From Alphaproteobacteria bacterium (lineage in GTDB: Bacteria; Pseudomonadota; Alphaproteobacteria; UBA8366; Aestuariispiraceae): a DNA stretch of 64,000 nt. The position numbers and the translations under genes were made by a program. The notes beneath the pieces are model-generated. The model was not told where the DNA came from, made no database searches, and was given only the letters and a program-made list of their open reading frames with translations. The stretch covers positions 186,001 to 250,000 of the forward strand of contig JASJDC010000005.1 of NCBI GenBank assembly GCA_030065235.1. The letters are read 5' to 3'. This document shows positions 28,222 through 35,470 of the stretch, piece after piece (within the stretch, counting starts at the first letter, position 1; the number at the start of each line of letters is the position of its first letter).

Positions 28222-28228
28222 AGGAAAG

Positions 28229-28571
28229 CGGGGGGTTCTGTTGCTAGGTCCCCCAAGCCCCACCTAAGCGGAGATGATCTGCTTAGGAATTCCGAAGCAT
28301 CGCTTTGACTGCCTTACGCAGCGACGGCGACCATCTCTTCGTTATCATTGGCAAGTATTGCCGTTGGCCCGATAACGGTGGTGCCATGCCGAGCACAGAA
28401 AAAGCCTTTACTACGCGCGTCGATCCTATTTCGCCCCCATCACAACCGCCCTGAACCGTTCCAGCCGAACGGCGCAAGGCGCTTATGGTGGAGGCGCCGG
28501 GTACCGCCCCCGGGTCCGCAGCGCTTATTCCACAATTCCCTTTAGCGCCATAACCGGTCGAAACCGGTGAC
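28229..28571 (-). ncRNA. ssrA: tmRNA, circularly permuted two-piece alpha type
   Basis: The gene reads right to left. The acceptor piece (about 28571 to 28486) begins with an ACCGGT-UUCG-ACCGGT hairpin and ends in CGCCTCC-A-CCA (3' end at 28486). A 47-nt intervening segment follows (28485-28439). The coding piece starts at 28438 with GGGGGCGAAATAGGATCGAC; its GGGGGCG pairs with CGCCTCC to rebuild the acceptor stem. The tag frame is 28352-28314, reading ANDNEEMVAVAA then TAA. A CCTAAGC/GCTTAGG hairpin (28265-28286 region) and a GGGGG/CCCCC hairpin (28231-28254) close the coding piece. This permuted order is the alphaproteobacterial arrangement. The exact processed ends are estimates. Confidence 0.93.
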
Positions 28572-28574
28572 CCT

Positions 28575-28580
28575 TATATA
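28575..28580 (-). promoter_or_regulatory. Possible -10 element of ssrA
   Basis: TATATA on the minus strand lies just upstream of the acceptor piece. The position expected for the -35 box falls inside the terminator of the upstream gene and matches poorly, so only the -10 is suggested. Confidence 0.35.
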
Positions 28581-28590
28581 GGCAAGACGG

Positions 28591-28620
28591 AAGAAAAGCG
28601 GAACCCCCTATCGGTTCCGC
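28591..28620 (-). terminator. Intrinsic terminator of the flavin oxidoreductase gene
   Basis: GCGGAACC/GGTTCCGC (28598-28605 with 28613-28620) forms a perfect 8-bp stem with a 7-nt loop. TTTTCTT follows on the minus strand. It lies 10 bp after the oxidoreductase stop and directly before ssrA. Confidence 0.75.
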
Positions 28621-28629
28621 GCGGCCTTT

Positions 28630-29730
28630 CTAGGCTTGCTGCGTGTCGGGAGCGAGATATTGCGGCGCATTCGCCAGTATCTCTTGGCACTCCGCCGCAA
28701 GGTCCGCGATCAATTCGGCGGCCGGCGCAGAGCGGGTGAGCGGGGCAGCCTGACCGCCAAAGAAAGTCTCATAGTCGGGCGCGCCGGTTGGGCGGGCGGC
28801 GGCGGCCAGGGCCTTCGCCGCGGCATAGGGCAAAGGATACTCGGGCGCCGCGGTTTGCCGCTCTCGCAGATCGGCCATCAACCTATTAACGACGCCGCGC
28901 GCCGGGCGGCCTGAGACGGCGCGCGTCACCTCGGTCGCGGCGCCGAGCGGGCCTTTCAGCGTCCGCCAGTGCAGATCGGGCGCGGCGGATTCGGGGCATC
29001 CGACAAAGACGGTGCCCATTTGCGCCCCATCCGCGCCCAGAGTCAGTGCGGCGGCGATCCCGGCGCCGTTGGCGATGCCGCCCGCCGCGACGACAGGAAG
29101 CGACACCGCTGTATTGATGAGTGGAATCAGAGCGAACAGGCCGATCTGAGCGTCGCCCGCATCAGGATCGAAAACGCCGCGATGACCGCCCGCCTCATAG
29201 CCCTGCGCGACAATGACATCCATGCCGGCTTTTTCGGCCGCGACGGCTTCCGCTGGCGTTGTCGCGGTGCAGAACAACAGACAGCCGGCCTGTTTCAGAG
29301 CCGCCGCCGCGCCGGGCTCGGGTAGGCCGAAATGAAAGCTGACAACGGCGGGCCGCGCTTCGATCAGCAGGCGCTGCATCTCTGGGTCGTCGTTGAAAGA
29401 GGTGTAGATCTCAGGCAGATCGGCCGGCGTCTCCATCCCCAACGCCGCGAAATGCGGCTCCAGCGCCTTCAGCCACGCCGACTCGCGATCCTCTTCCCGC
29501 TTCGGCTTTCGATGCGTGAAGACATTCACATTCACCGGTCGGTTGGTGGCCGATTTGAGCGCCGCAATTGCCTCGCCGGCCGCGGCTGCATTCATGGCGC
29601 CGACGGAGATCGAGCCCAACGCGCCAGCATTCGACGCCGCCGCCGCCATAGCAGGGGTCGAGACGCCGGCCATCGGCGCCTGCACGATAGGCAGGTCAAT
29701 GCCCAGCAGTTCGGTGAGCGCCGTGCGCAT
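28630..29730 (-). CDS. Nitronate monooxygenase-like FMN oxidoreductase
   Basis: This 366-residue TIM-barrel flavoprotein is of the 2-nitropropane dioxygenase/nitronate monooxygenase family. The opening LPIVQAPMAGVSTPAMAAAASNAG and the FMN-phosphate region VVAAGGIANGAGIAAALTLGADGAQMGT are diagnostic. The segment VIVAQGYEAGGH carries the conserved glycines and histidine of the family. The real substrate may be a nitronate, a quinone or an enoyl compound. It follows the Rieske gene by 28 bp and is probably co-transcribed with it, suggesting a shared oxidative pathway. Confidence 0.9.
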   Translation of the reverse strand: MRTALTELLGIDLPIVQAPMAGVSTPAMAAAASNAGALGSISVGAMNAAAAGEAIAALKSATNRPVNVNVFTHRKPKREEDRESAWLKALEPHFAALGMETPADLPEIYTSFNDDPEMQRLLIEARPAVVSFHFGLPEPGAAAALKQAGCLLFCTATTPAEAVAAEKAGMDVIVAQGYEAGGHRGVFDPDAGDAQIGLFALIPLINTAVSLPVVAAGGIANGAGIAAALTLGADGAQMGTVFVGCPESAAPDLHWRTLKGPLGAATEVTRAVSGRPARGVVNRLMADLRERQTAAPEYPLPYAAAKALAAAARPTGAPDYETFFGGQAAPLTRSAPAAELIADLAAECQEILANAPQYLAPDTQQA

Positions 29731-29758
29731 TCGCGGATCCTTCCCCTACGGTGCGGCG

Positions 29759-31396
29759 TCAGCCTTCGCGCGCCACGAACTCCATGGATTGCCGCGCCGT
29801 ACGCAACAGGTGTTTGCGTTTCGGCGGATGCGTCGCCATGCGATTCAACGCCGCCGCCAGAATCGGGCCGAAGGCCGCATCGGGCGCGAGCGCGGTCTCC
29901 ACTTGGATCGCCGCCGACAATTTCACGTAGTGGCAGGAAATAATATATTCCGGGAACTGATGGTCCAAGAGAGAGCGTTGCAGTTTGTTCAGCCATGCCT
30001 CTGGTTTTTCGACCCGCCAGTCTTCCAGCGCGACGGTCTCGTCGAGGAAGCGGGCGTTCCGGCCAAGAAAGCATCCGATCTGCAGCAGAGCCTGCGGCCA
30101 GAGGCGCGGTTCTCGCCGCGCCGCCCAACGCGCGGCGTTGGCGAAGGTGATCGCGTGGGTGAAATCAAGCCAGGTGACATTTCCGGCCACACTGTTGTCT
30201 GTGCGCTGATCCATCGAAAGGTCATAGCGCAAAAACTGCAGAGCGGCGGCGGTGAGCAGCGCTTCATACAACGCCTCGGGATGGGCTGCGCTCTCCAGAA
30301 TCGCCGCCATCACTTTCGCCATCGGCAGGGATGCATAGGTTTCCGGCTCGGCGACCGGCGCTTCGCCGAGCGGCGCGCCCTCTGCGAGCGCCGCGGTCCA
30401 AGCGTCGAGCGTCGGACGGTAGGCGCGAAACTCTGGGATCAGATCCTCGCGTCGCGCGTTCAAGAAGTGACGCAACAGGCTGAGCAGGAGCGGCGCTTCC
30501 GATCCCGGCCCCAACCGCTGCGCCAGCCGCCAATATTGGTAGGTATAGATCACCGAATGCCCGAACGCCTGATAATGGGCGAAGGCCGCGTCATGCAGGA
30601 CGGGCAGAAGTCGCTCGTAATCTATGCCGGACGACAGAGCGCCGCGCAGCAGCGCCGCCGCCGCTTTCTCGTCCTGCCGTTCGACAGCGTCGAGAAAAGC
30701 GATACGGTCGAAGGGCCGCTCTTCCGAGGCGAACGGGAACGGATCCTCCCGCATGCTGTCCCAGGACATATGGCCGATGACTTCTAAATAGGCGGCTAGT
30801 CGTTCGGCCTCGTCCTCGGCCAGCCGATCCGCCAAGTCCAGCCAGTCAATGGCGGCGCCGAACGCGTGGCCGCCGCCATACTCAAACCGGTCATGGCTGA
30901 AGGCGAGCGCGCGCCGCACCGCGTCGTCCAGAGCGCCGCCCGCTTTGACCAGACGGGACATCTCGCGGCCGAGCCGGTCATATTCGTGGCGCGGCATCGC
31001 CTCGACCAGATTATCGAGTGCGGCGTCGATCCGTTCCTCCGGCGGCGGATCGGCGACATCGACCAGCACATCGTCTCCATCGCGCCGGGTCGGATAGAGC
31101 CGCAGCGCGTCTCCTTCAGACGAATCGCCGCCATCCAGATCGAACCGCCAATTATGCCAGTTGCAGGTCAGCAGGCACGCTTTCGGACGGTCTTCCCGCC
31201 CGGTCGCCGCTTCGGGATCCAGGCTGCCTTCCACCAGCGGATAGCCCTCATGCGGGCAACGATTGTTGCAGGCCTTGACGCTCTCGCCGACGGCGAAAAG
31301 CGCGATCTGTTTCGGCCCCAGCTTCACCACCGCCCGGCCCTTTTCCTTGAGGTCCGACCAGGCGATCGCGCGTTTCCACTCCGGTTCGCTGTGCAT
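29759..31396 (-). CDS. Rieske 2Fe-2S domain fused to a large helical domain
   Basis: This 545-residue cytosolic protein starts with a Rieske domain (about 5-95). The cluster ligands are C47-P-H49 and C78-x2-H81, with spacing typical of Rieske proteins. The remaining 450 residues are helical and include HDAAFAHYQAFGHSVIYTY and WLDFTHAITFANAARW. These His-rich segments are vaguely like questin oxidase (DUF4243) proteins. It is not a standard ring-hydroxylating oxygenase; the mononuclear-iron facial triad was not recognised. It is divergent from an Fe-S-type regulator and upstream of a flavin oxidoreductase. A redox or oxygenase role is inferred. Confidence 0.82.
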   Translation of the reverse strand: MHSEPEWKRAIAWSDLKEKGRAVVKLGPKQIALFAVGESVKACNNRCPHEGYPLVEGSLDPEAATGREDRPKACLLTCNWHNWRFDLDGGDSSEGDALRLYPTRRDGDDVLVDVADPPPEERIDAALDNLVEAMPRHEYDRLGREMSRLVKAGGALDDAVRRALAFSHDRFEYGGGHAFGAAIDWLDLADRLAEDEAERLAAYLEVIGHMSWDSMREDPFPFASEERPFDRIAFLDAVERQDEKAAAALLRGALSSGIDYERLLPVLHDAAFAHYQAFGHSVIYTYQYWRLAQRLGPGSEAPLLLSLLRHFLNARREDLIPEFRAYRPTLDAWTAALAEGAPLGEAPVAEPETYASLPMAKVMAAILESAAHPEALYEALLTAAALQFLRYDLSMDQRTDNSVAGNVTWLDFTHAITFANAARWAARREPRLWPQALLQIGCFLGRNARFLDETVALEDWRVEKPEAWLNKLQRSLLDHQFPEYIISCHYVKLSAAIQVETALAPDAAFGPILAAALNRMATHPPKRKHLLRTARQSMEFVAREG

Positions 31397-31511
31397 GCGT
31401 CCTTCCCTCCGTCAATTTATAAAGGGATTGTTTTAGAAATCGACTTGTTTGTAAAGGAAAATCTGTAGTAATTTGGTTTCGCTGTTGCTGAAGATCGCCG
31501 AGAAAGCCCGC
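31397..31511. promoter_or_regulatory. AT-rich divergent promoter region
   Basis: This 115-bp gap between the Rieske gene and the regulator gene is much richer in A and T than its flanks. TTGTTT occurs twice, 17 bp apart (31428-31433 and 31445-31450), and TAAAGG occurs twice about 32 bp apart. TATAAA on the minus strand (31416-31421) could be the -10 of the Rieske gene. The repeats are candidates for the regulator's binding site. Confidence 0.45.
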
Positions 31512-32186
31512 ATGAGCCAGAAGTCAAGAACCGAAACCGCACAGAGTTCAGCCGCGCCGAAGACTCGGCGGGCGATCCTCGATCTGTTGAAGCTTGAGGG
31601 GCCGCAGGAGGCGGCGGTCTTGGCGGCGCGGCTGTCCCTGTCGGCGATGGGGGTGCGGCAACATCTCTATGCGCTCGCGGAGGAAGGGTTCGTCGATACG
31701 CGCGCGGCGCCGCGCCCGGTCGGGCGGCCAGCGAAACTCTGGTCCCTGACCGAATCGGCGGACCGTTTCTTCCCAGACGCCCATGCCGATCTGACGGCGG
31801 ACCTACTGCGGACGATGCGGGCGGCCTTTGGCGAGGACGGGGTCGAGACCCTGATCCGGACACGCGGTCAGGAACAGACCCGCGCTTACACCGCCGAAAT
31901 GGCCGAGGACGCGACGCTGCCCGCGCGGCTCGACCGATTGGCCGAAATCCGCAGCCGCGAAGGCTATATGGCCGAGGTCCGACGGGAGGAAGACGGCGCA
32001 TGGATGCTGATCGAGAATCATTGCCCGATCTGTGTTGCGGCGGCGGCCTGTTCGGGGATCTGCGCCGGCGAACTGCTGGTCTTCAAGGCCGTGCTGGGAC
32101 CGGACGTGCAGGTCGAGCGCACCGATCATATTCTCGCCGGCGCCCGGCGCTGCGCTTATCGGATCTCTCAAACCTCGGCGGCCTAG
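31512..32186 (+). CDS. SufR/COG2345-like HTH regulator with cysteine cluster
   Basis: This 224-residue transcription regulator has an N-terminal winged helix (about 17-80; TRRAILDLLKLEGPQEAAVLAARLSLS). Its C-terminal part contains cysteines C171, C174, C180, C184 and C214 in the context NHCPIC...C...C..EL and RRCAYRI. That layout fits the SufR/COG2345 group, in which cysteines hold an Fe-S cluster that tunes DNA binding. ATG 31512 is preferred to an upstream TTG. Being divergent from the Rieske gene, it probably controls it and itself. Confidence 0.82.
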   Translation: MSQKSRTETAQSSAAPKTRRAILDLLKLEGPQEAAVLAARLSLSAMGVRQHLYALAEEGFVDTRAAPRPVGRPAKLWSLTESADRFFPDAHADLTADLLRTMRAAFGEDGVETLIRTRGQEQTRAYTAEMAEDATLPARLDRLAEIRSREGYMAEVRREEDGAWMLIENHCPICVAAAACSGICAGELLVFKAVLGPDVQVERTDHILAGARRCAYRISQTSAA

Positions 32187-32306
32187 TCGACCCGACGCCG
32201 ACTGGCGAATCGCGATAGGCAACGCTATGACAAGGGCGCGCCTGCGCACCGGCCCACAAGCCCGGCCGCACAGCGCCCTTCGCCACCTCATCTACCGAGA
32301 CCAAGT

Positions 32307-33101
32307 GTGCAGCAATATCTCGAACTCTTGGACCGCGTCCGACGCACCGGAGCGCGGAAGGAAGACCGCACCGGCACTGGCACGCTGAGCATCTTCGGCC
32401 ATCAGATGCGGTTCGATCTGTCGAAGGGTTTTCCGGTCACCACCACCAAGAAACTGCACCTGCGCTCGATCATTTACGAGCTGCTCTGGTTCCTCAAGGG
32501 CGACACCAACATCGCCTATCTCAAGGAAAACGGCGTCTCGATTTGGGATGAATGGGCCGACGAGACGGGCGAGCTGGGGCCGGTCTATGGCAAGCAATGG
32601 CGCTCCTGGCCCGACCCGAAAGGCGGTGCGGTCGATCAGATCGAAACGCTCTTGCGGCAGATCCGCGGCAATCCCGACTCTCGGCGGCTGATCGTTAGCG
32701 CTTGGAACCCGGCGGATGTCGACGCCATGGCCCTGCCGCCCTGCCATTGCCTGTTTCAGTTCTATGTCGCCGACGGCCGCCTCTCCTGCCAACTGTATCA
32801 GCGCAGCGCCGACGTTTTCCTCGGCGTGCCCTTTAACATCGCTTCCTACGCCCTGCTGACGCTGATGGTCGCGCAGGTGACCGGCCTGGAGCCGGGGGAA
32901 TTCGTGCACAGTTTCGGAGACGCTCATCTCTATCTGAACCATCTCGATCAAGCGGATGAGCAACTCTCCCGCACCCCGGGCGTTTTGCCGGTGATGCAGA
33001 TCGACCCATCGGTGACGGACCTGTTCGCCTTCGATTACGAGCATTTCGACCTGCAAGGCTATGACCCGGCGCCGCATATTCGCGCGCCAGTGGCGGTCTA
33101 G
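32307..33101 (+). CDS. thyA: Thymidylate synthase
   Basis: This 264-residue ThyA methylates dUMP with methylene-tetrahydrofolate, giving dTMP and dihydrofolate. The catalytic cysteine is C146 in [12 protein letters not shown], the same number as in E. coli, and the length is the same too. Other anchors are [35 protein letters not shown]-like [18 protein letters not shown], and [11 protein letters not shown]. Translation starts at GTG 32307. folA follows 3 bp later; it regenerates the dihydrofolate made here. Confidence 0.97.
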   Translation: MQQYLELLDRVRRTGARKEDRTGTGTLSIFGHQMRFDLSKGFPVTTTKKLHLRSIIYELLWFLKGDTNIAYLKENGVSIWDEWADETGELGPVYGKQWRSWPDPKGGAVDQIETLLRQIRGNPDSRRLIVSAWNPADVDAMALPPCHCLFQFYVADGRLSCQLYQRSADVFLGVPFNIASYALLTLMVAQVTGLEPGEFVHSFGDAHLYLNHLDQADEQLSRTPGVLPVMQIDPSVTDLFAFDYEHFDLQGYDPAPHIRAPVAV

Positions 33102-33104
33102 AAT

Positions 33105-33644
33105 ATGGGCGGGGGGGCTGCGGAAGGCGCGCCCGAGATCGTCCTGGTCCTGGCGCGCGCCCGAAACGGCGTGATTGGCGTCAAGGGCGACTTGCCTTGG
33201 CGCCTGCCGGAGGATCTGAAGCGTTTCAAGGCGCTGACCCTTGGCCGGCCGATCGTGATGGGGCGGAAGACCTGGGACAGCCTGCCGCGCAAGCCTTTGC
33301 CCGGACGGCCCAATATCGTGATCACGCGCCGGGCGCGTTTCTCCGCGCCGGGCGCGACGGTTCATACCGATCTCGAGACCGGGCTGGCGGCGGCGGCGGC
33401 GACGCCGGAAGCACGCGAGACCGGGGAGGTCTGTGTGATCGGCGGGGCCACGCTGTATGAACAGACATTGCCGATGGCCACGCGTATCGAATTGACGGAA
33501 GTGGATCTGGCGCCCGATGGGGACGCCTTTTGCCCGCCGATTGAGATGGCGGATTGGACGGTCGTCGGGACCAGTTCCGGGATATCGGAAACCGGCCTGG
33601 CTTACGACTATGTGACCCTGAAACGCCATGAAGCCGGCTTGTAA
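33105..33644 (+). CDS. folA: Dihydrofolate reductase
   Basis: This 179-residue DHFR reduces dihydrofolate with NADPH. Conserved parts are [30 protein letters not shown] (substrate site and Met20-like loop), [20 protein letters not shown], and [24 protein letters not shown]. It begins 3 bp after thyA, the classic coupled pair. The N-terminus has a short Gly-rich lead ([11 protein letters not shown]) not usual in the family, so the true start could be slightly different. Confidence 0.96.
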   Translation: MGGGAAEGAPEIVLVLARARNGVIGVKGDLPWRLPEDLKRFKALTLGRPIVMGRKTWDSLPRKPLPGRPNIVITRRARFSAPGATVHTDLETGLAAAAATPEARETGEVCVIGGATLYEQTLPMATRIELTEVDLAPDGDAFCPPIEMADWTVVGTSSGISETGLAYDYVTLKRHEAGL

Positions 33645-33730
33645 CGGTTCGGCGGCGCGTATCTAATTGCGGGAGCCAGACGGGCGCCAACGCCGCGAGA
33701 CGGCGGCGCAGAGAACGAGGAATTGAGGAT

Positions 33731-34693
33731 ATGGCGACAGAACATTCCAAGGTCTTGATCATCGGCTCAGGCCCGGCCGGCTATACGGCGGCGATTTATG
33801 TGGCGCGCGCCAATCTGGCCCCGACCATTGTCGCGGGGCTGCAGCCGGGCGGCCAGCTGACCATCACCACCGATGTCGAGAATTACCCCGGCTACGCCGA
33901 CGTCATCCAGGGCCCCTGGCTGATGGAGCAAATGCGCGAACAGGCGGAGAATGTCGGCGCCAAGATCGTCTATGATATTATCACCGACGTCGACTTCACC
34001 CAGCGGCCGCTTCGCGCAACCGCTGATAGCGGCGCGGTCTTCACCGCCGATGCGGTAATCATCACCACAGGGGCCCAGGCGCGCTGGCTCGGCCTGCCGT
34101 CAGAGCAGACTTTCCAGGGTTTCGGCGTGTCGGCCTGCGCGACCTGCGACGGGTTCTTCTATCGCGGCAAGGAGGTCGCGGTGATCGGCGGCGGCAACAC
34201 CGCCGTCGAGGAAGCCTTGTACCTCACCAACCACGCCACCAAGGTGACTCTGATTCATCGCCGCGACAGTCTGCGGGCCGAGAAGATCTTGCAGGACCGC
34301 CTGCTCTCTCATGACAAGATCGATGTAATCTGGGACAGCACGCTGGAAGAGATCGTCGGCGATCAGGACCCGCTCGGCGTTACCGGGCTCCGCTTGAAAA
34401 ATGTGAAGACCGGCGCCGAGCGCCTGCTTCCCGTCCATGGCGTCTTCGTCGCCATCGGCCACGACCCTGCAACCGCCGTTTTCAAAGGCGCGGTCGAGAT
34501 GGATGAGGAAGGCTATATCCTAACCGTCCCCGGCGGCGTCACGACCAATATTCCCGGCGTCTTCGCCGCGGGCGACGTCGTCGACAAAATCTATCGCCAG
34601 GCGGTGACCGCCGCCGGAATGGGCTGTATGGCGGCGCTTGATGCGGAGAAATATCTCGCGGGGCTCGAAAGCGCGCTTCAGGCGGCTGAATGA
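33731..34693 (+). CDS. trxB: Thioredoxin-disulfide reductase
   Basis: This 320-residue flavoprotein reduces thioredoxin with NADPH. The FAD motif is [12 protein letters not shown] (12-23), the redox-active pair is C136-A-T-C139, and the NADPH fold starts at [11 protein letters not shown]. The end motif [27 protein letters not shown] is fully conserved. GAGGA precedes the ATG. It stands 86 bp after folA and may have its own promoter. Confidence 0.97.
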   Translation: MATEHSKVLIIGSGPAGYTAAIYVARANLAPTIVAGLQPGGQLTITTDVENYPGYADVIQGPWLMEQMREQAENVGAKIVYDIITDVDFTQRPLRATADSGAVFTADAVIITTGAQARWLGLPSEQTFQGFGVSACATCDGFFYRGKEVAVIGGGNTAVEEALYLTNHATKVTLIHRRDSLRAEKILQDRLLSHDKIDVIWDSTLEEIVGDQDPLGVTGLRLKNVKTGAERLLPVHGVFVAIGHDPATAVFKGAVEMDEEGYILTVPGGVTTNIPGVFAAGDVVDKIYRQAVTAAGMGCMAALDAEKYLAGLESALQAAE

Positions 34694-34802
34694 TCCTTGG
34701 ATTGGCGGCGATGTTTTTCCGCTTTCAGAGGCGGCGTTGTTTCTTCTCTTGCAACGAATATTATAGAAACCGCGAGTAAGCGCGGTCGCCACTATTTGGT
34801 AT

Positions 34803-34811
34803 TGATATAAT
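34803..34811 (+). promoter_or_regulatory. Extended -10 promoter of the bactofilin gene
   Basis: TGATATAAT is a perfect extended -10 (TGn plus TATAAT) about 60 bp upstream of the bactofilin ATG. No good -35 stands 17 bp before it, as is usual for extended -10 promoters. A second weaker candidate (TTGTTT...ATTATA) lies some 35 bp further upstream. Confidence 0.5.
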
Positions 34812-34870
34812 TAGGAGTCGCTTCCCCGGAGCCGTTCCGCTACTGTCCGCGCTTCGAGAGGGAGCGGTCC

Positions 34871-35428
34871 ATGAGTCTTTTCACCAAGAAATCGGCGGAG
34901 CCGAAGCCGAACCAACCCGCGCGCGCCACCTATATCGCGGCCGGGTCGATCATCACCGGCGACTTGGCGTCGGATGGCGAATTGCAGATGGATGGGGTTC
35001 TGCGCGGCAATGTTTCCTGCCGACGTCTTGTGGTCGGTCAGAACGGCGAGCTTCATGGTGAGGTTACCGCCGACACGCTGATCGTGGACGGCGCCATCTT
35101 TGGCGCTGTGAAGGCGAAGACGGTTTTGCTCGGCGCCTCAGCGCGGATGATTGGCGACGTCGATCACGAAGTGCTTGAAGTGCGTCCCGGCGCGGAGATC
35201 GAAGGGCGCTACAGTCAGTCGAGTTTCGCCGGGCGCAAGGATATGCGCGGCAAATCGAAACCGGGCCTGAAATTCAGCGCGATGCAGAAGCAAGCGCCGC
35301 CGTCGGCGCCGGGCAAGCCGCCCGCCAAGACGCCGCTGCCGGGACAGAACGGCGCGGATGCGGACTCCGATGCTGCAACGACACAGATCGAAGCATCCAG
35401 CGCGCCGGATCGTCCCTCGACCCATTGA
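34871..35428 (+). CDS. Bactofilin (polymer-forming cytoskeletal protein)
   Basis: This 185-residue bactofilin polymerises into filaments that scaffold cell-wall or stalk machinery in alphaproteobacteria. The DUF583 beta-helix core covers about residues 18-115, with repeating short strands (ITGDLASDGELQMDGVLRGNVSC, GELHGEVTADTLIVDGAIFGAVKAKTV). The C-terminal 70 residues are Pro/Ala/Lys-rich and disordered. A GGGAG site precedes the ATG. No peptidoglycan gene is adjacent. Confidence 0.93.
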   Translation: MSLFTKKSAEPKPNQPARATYIAAGSIITGDLASDGELQMDGVLRGNVSCRRLVVGQNGELHGEVTADTLIVDGAIFGAVKAKTVLLGASARMIGDVDHEVLEVRPGAEIEGRYSQSSFAGRKDMRGKSKPGLKFSAMQKQAPPSAPGKPPAKTPLPGQNGADADSDAATTQIEASSAPDRPSTH

Positions 35429-35470
35429 TATGCTTGGGCGCCGGCGCACTCCCCGCTGCGCGCCTAAATC

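Noticed and set aside
28230-28254. Terminator for the histidine kinase
   Set aside because: No T-run follows on the plus strand; the hairpin belongs to the 3' part of the tmRNA coding piece on the minus strand.
28283-28545. Short open frames on both strands between the kinase and the flavin oxidoreductase gene
   Set aside because: They lie inside the tmRNA gene, whose structure and tag explain the sequence.
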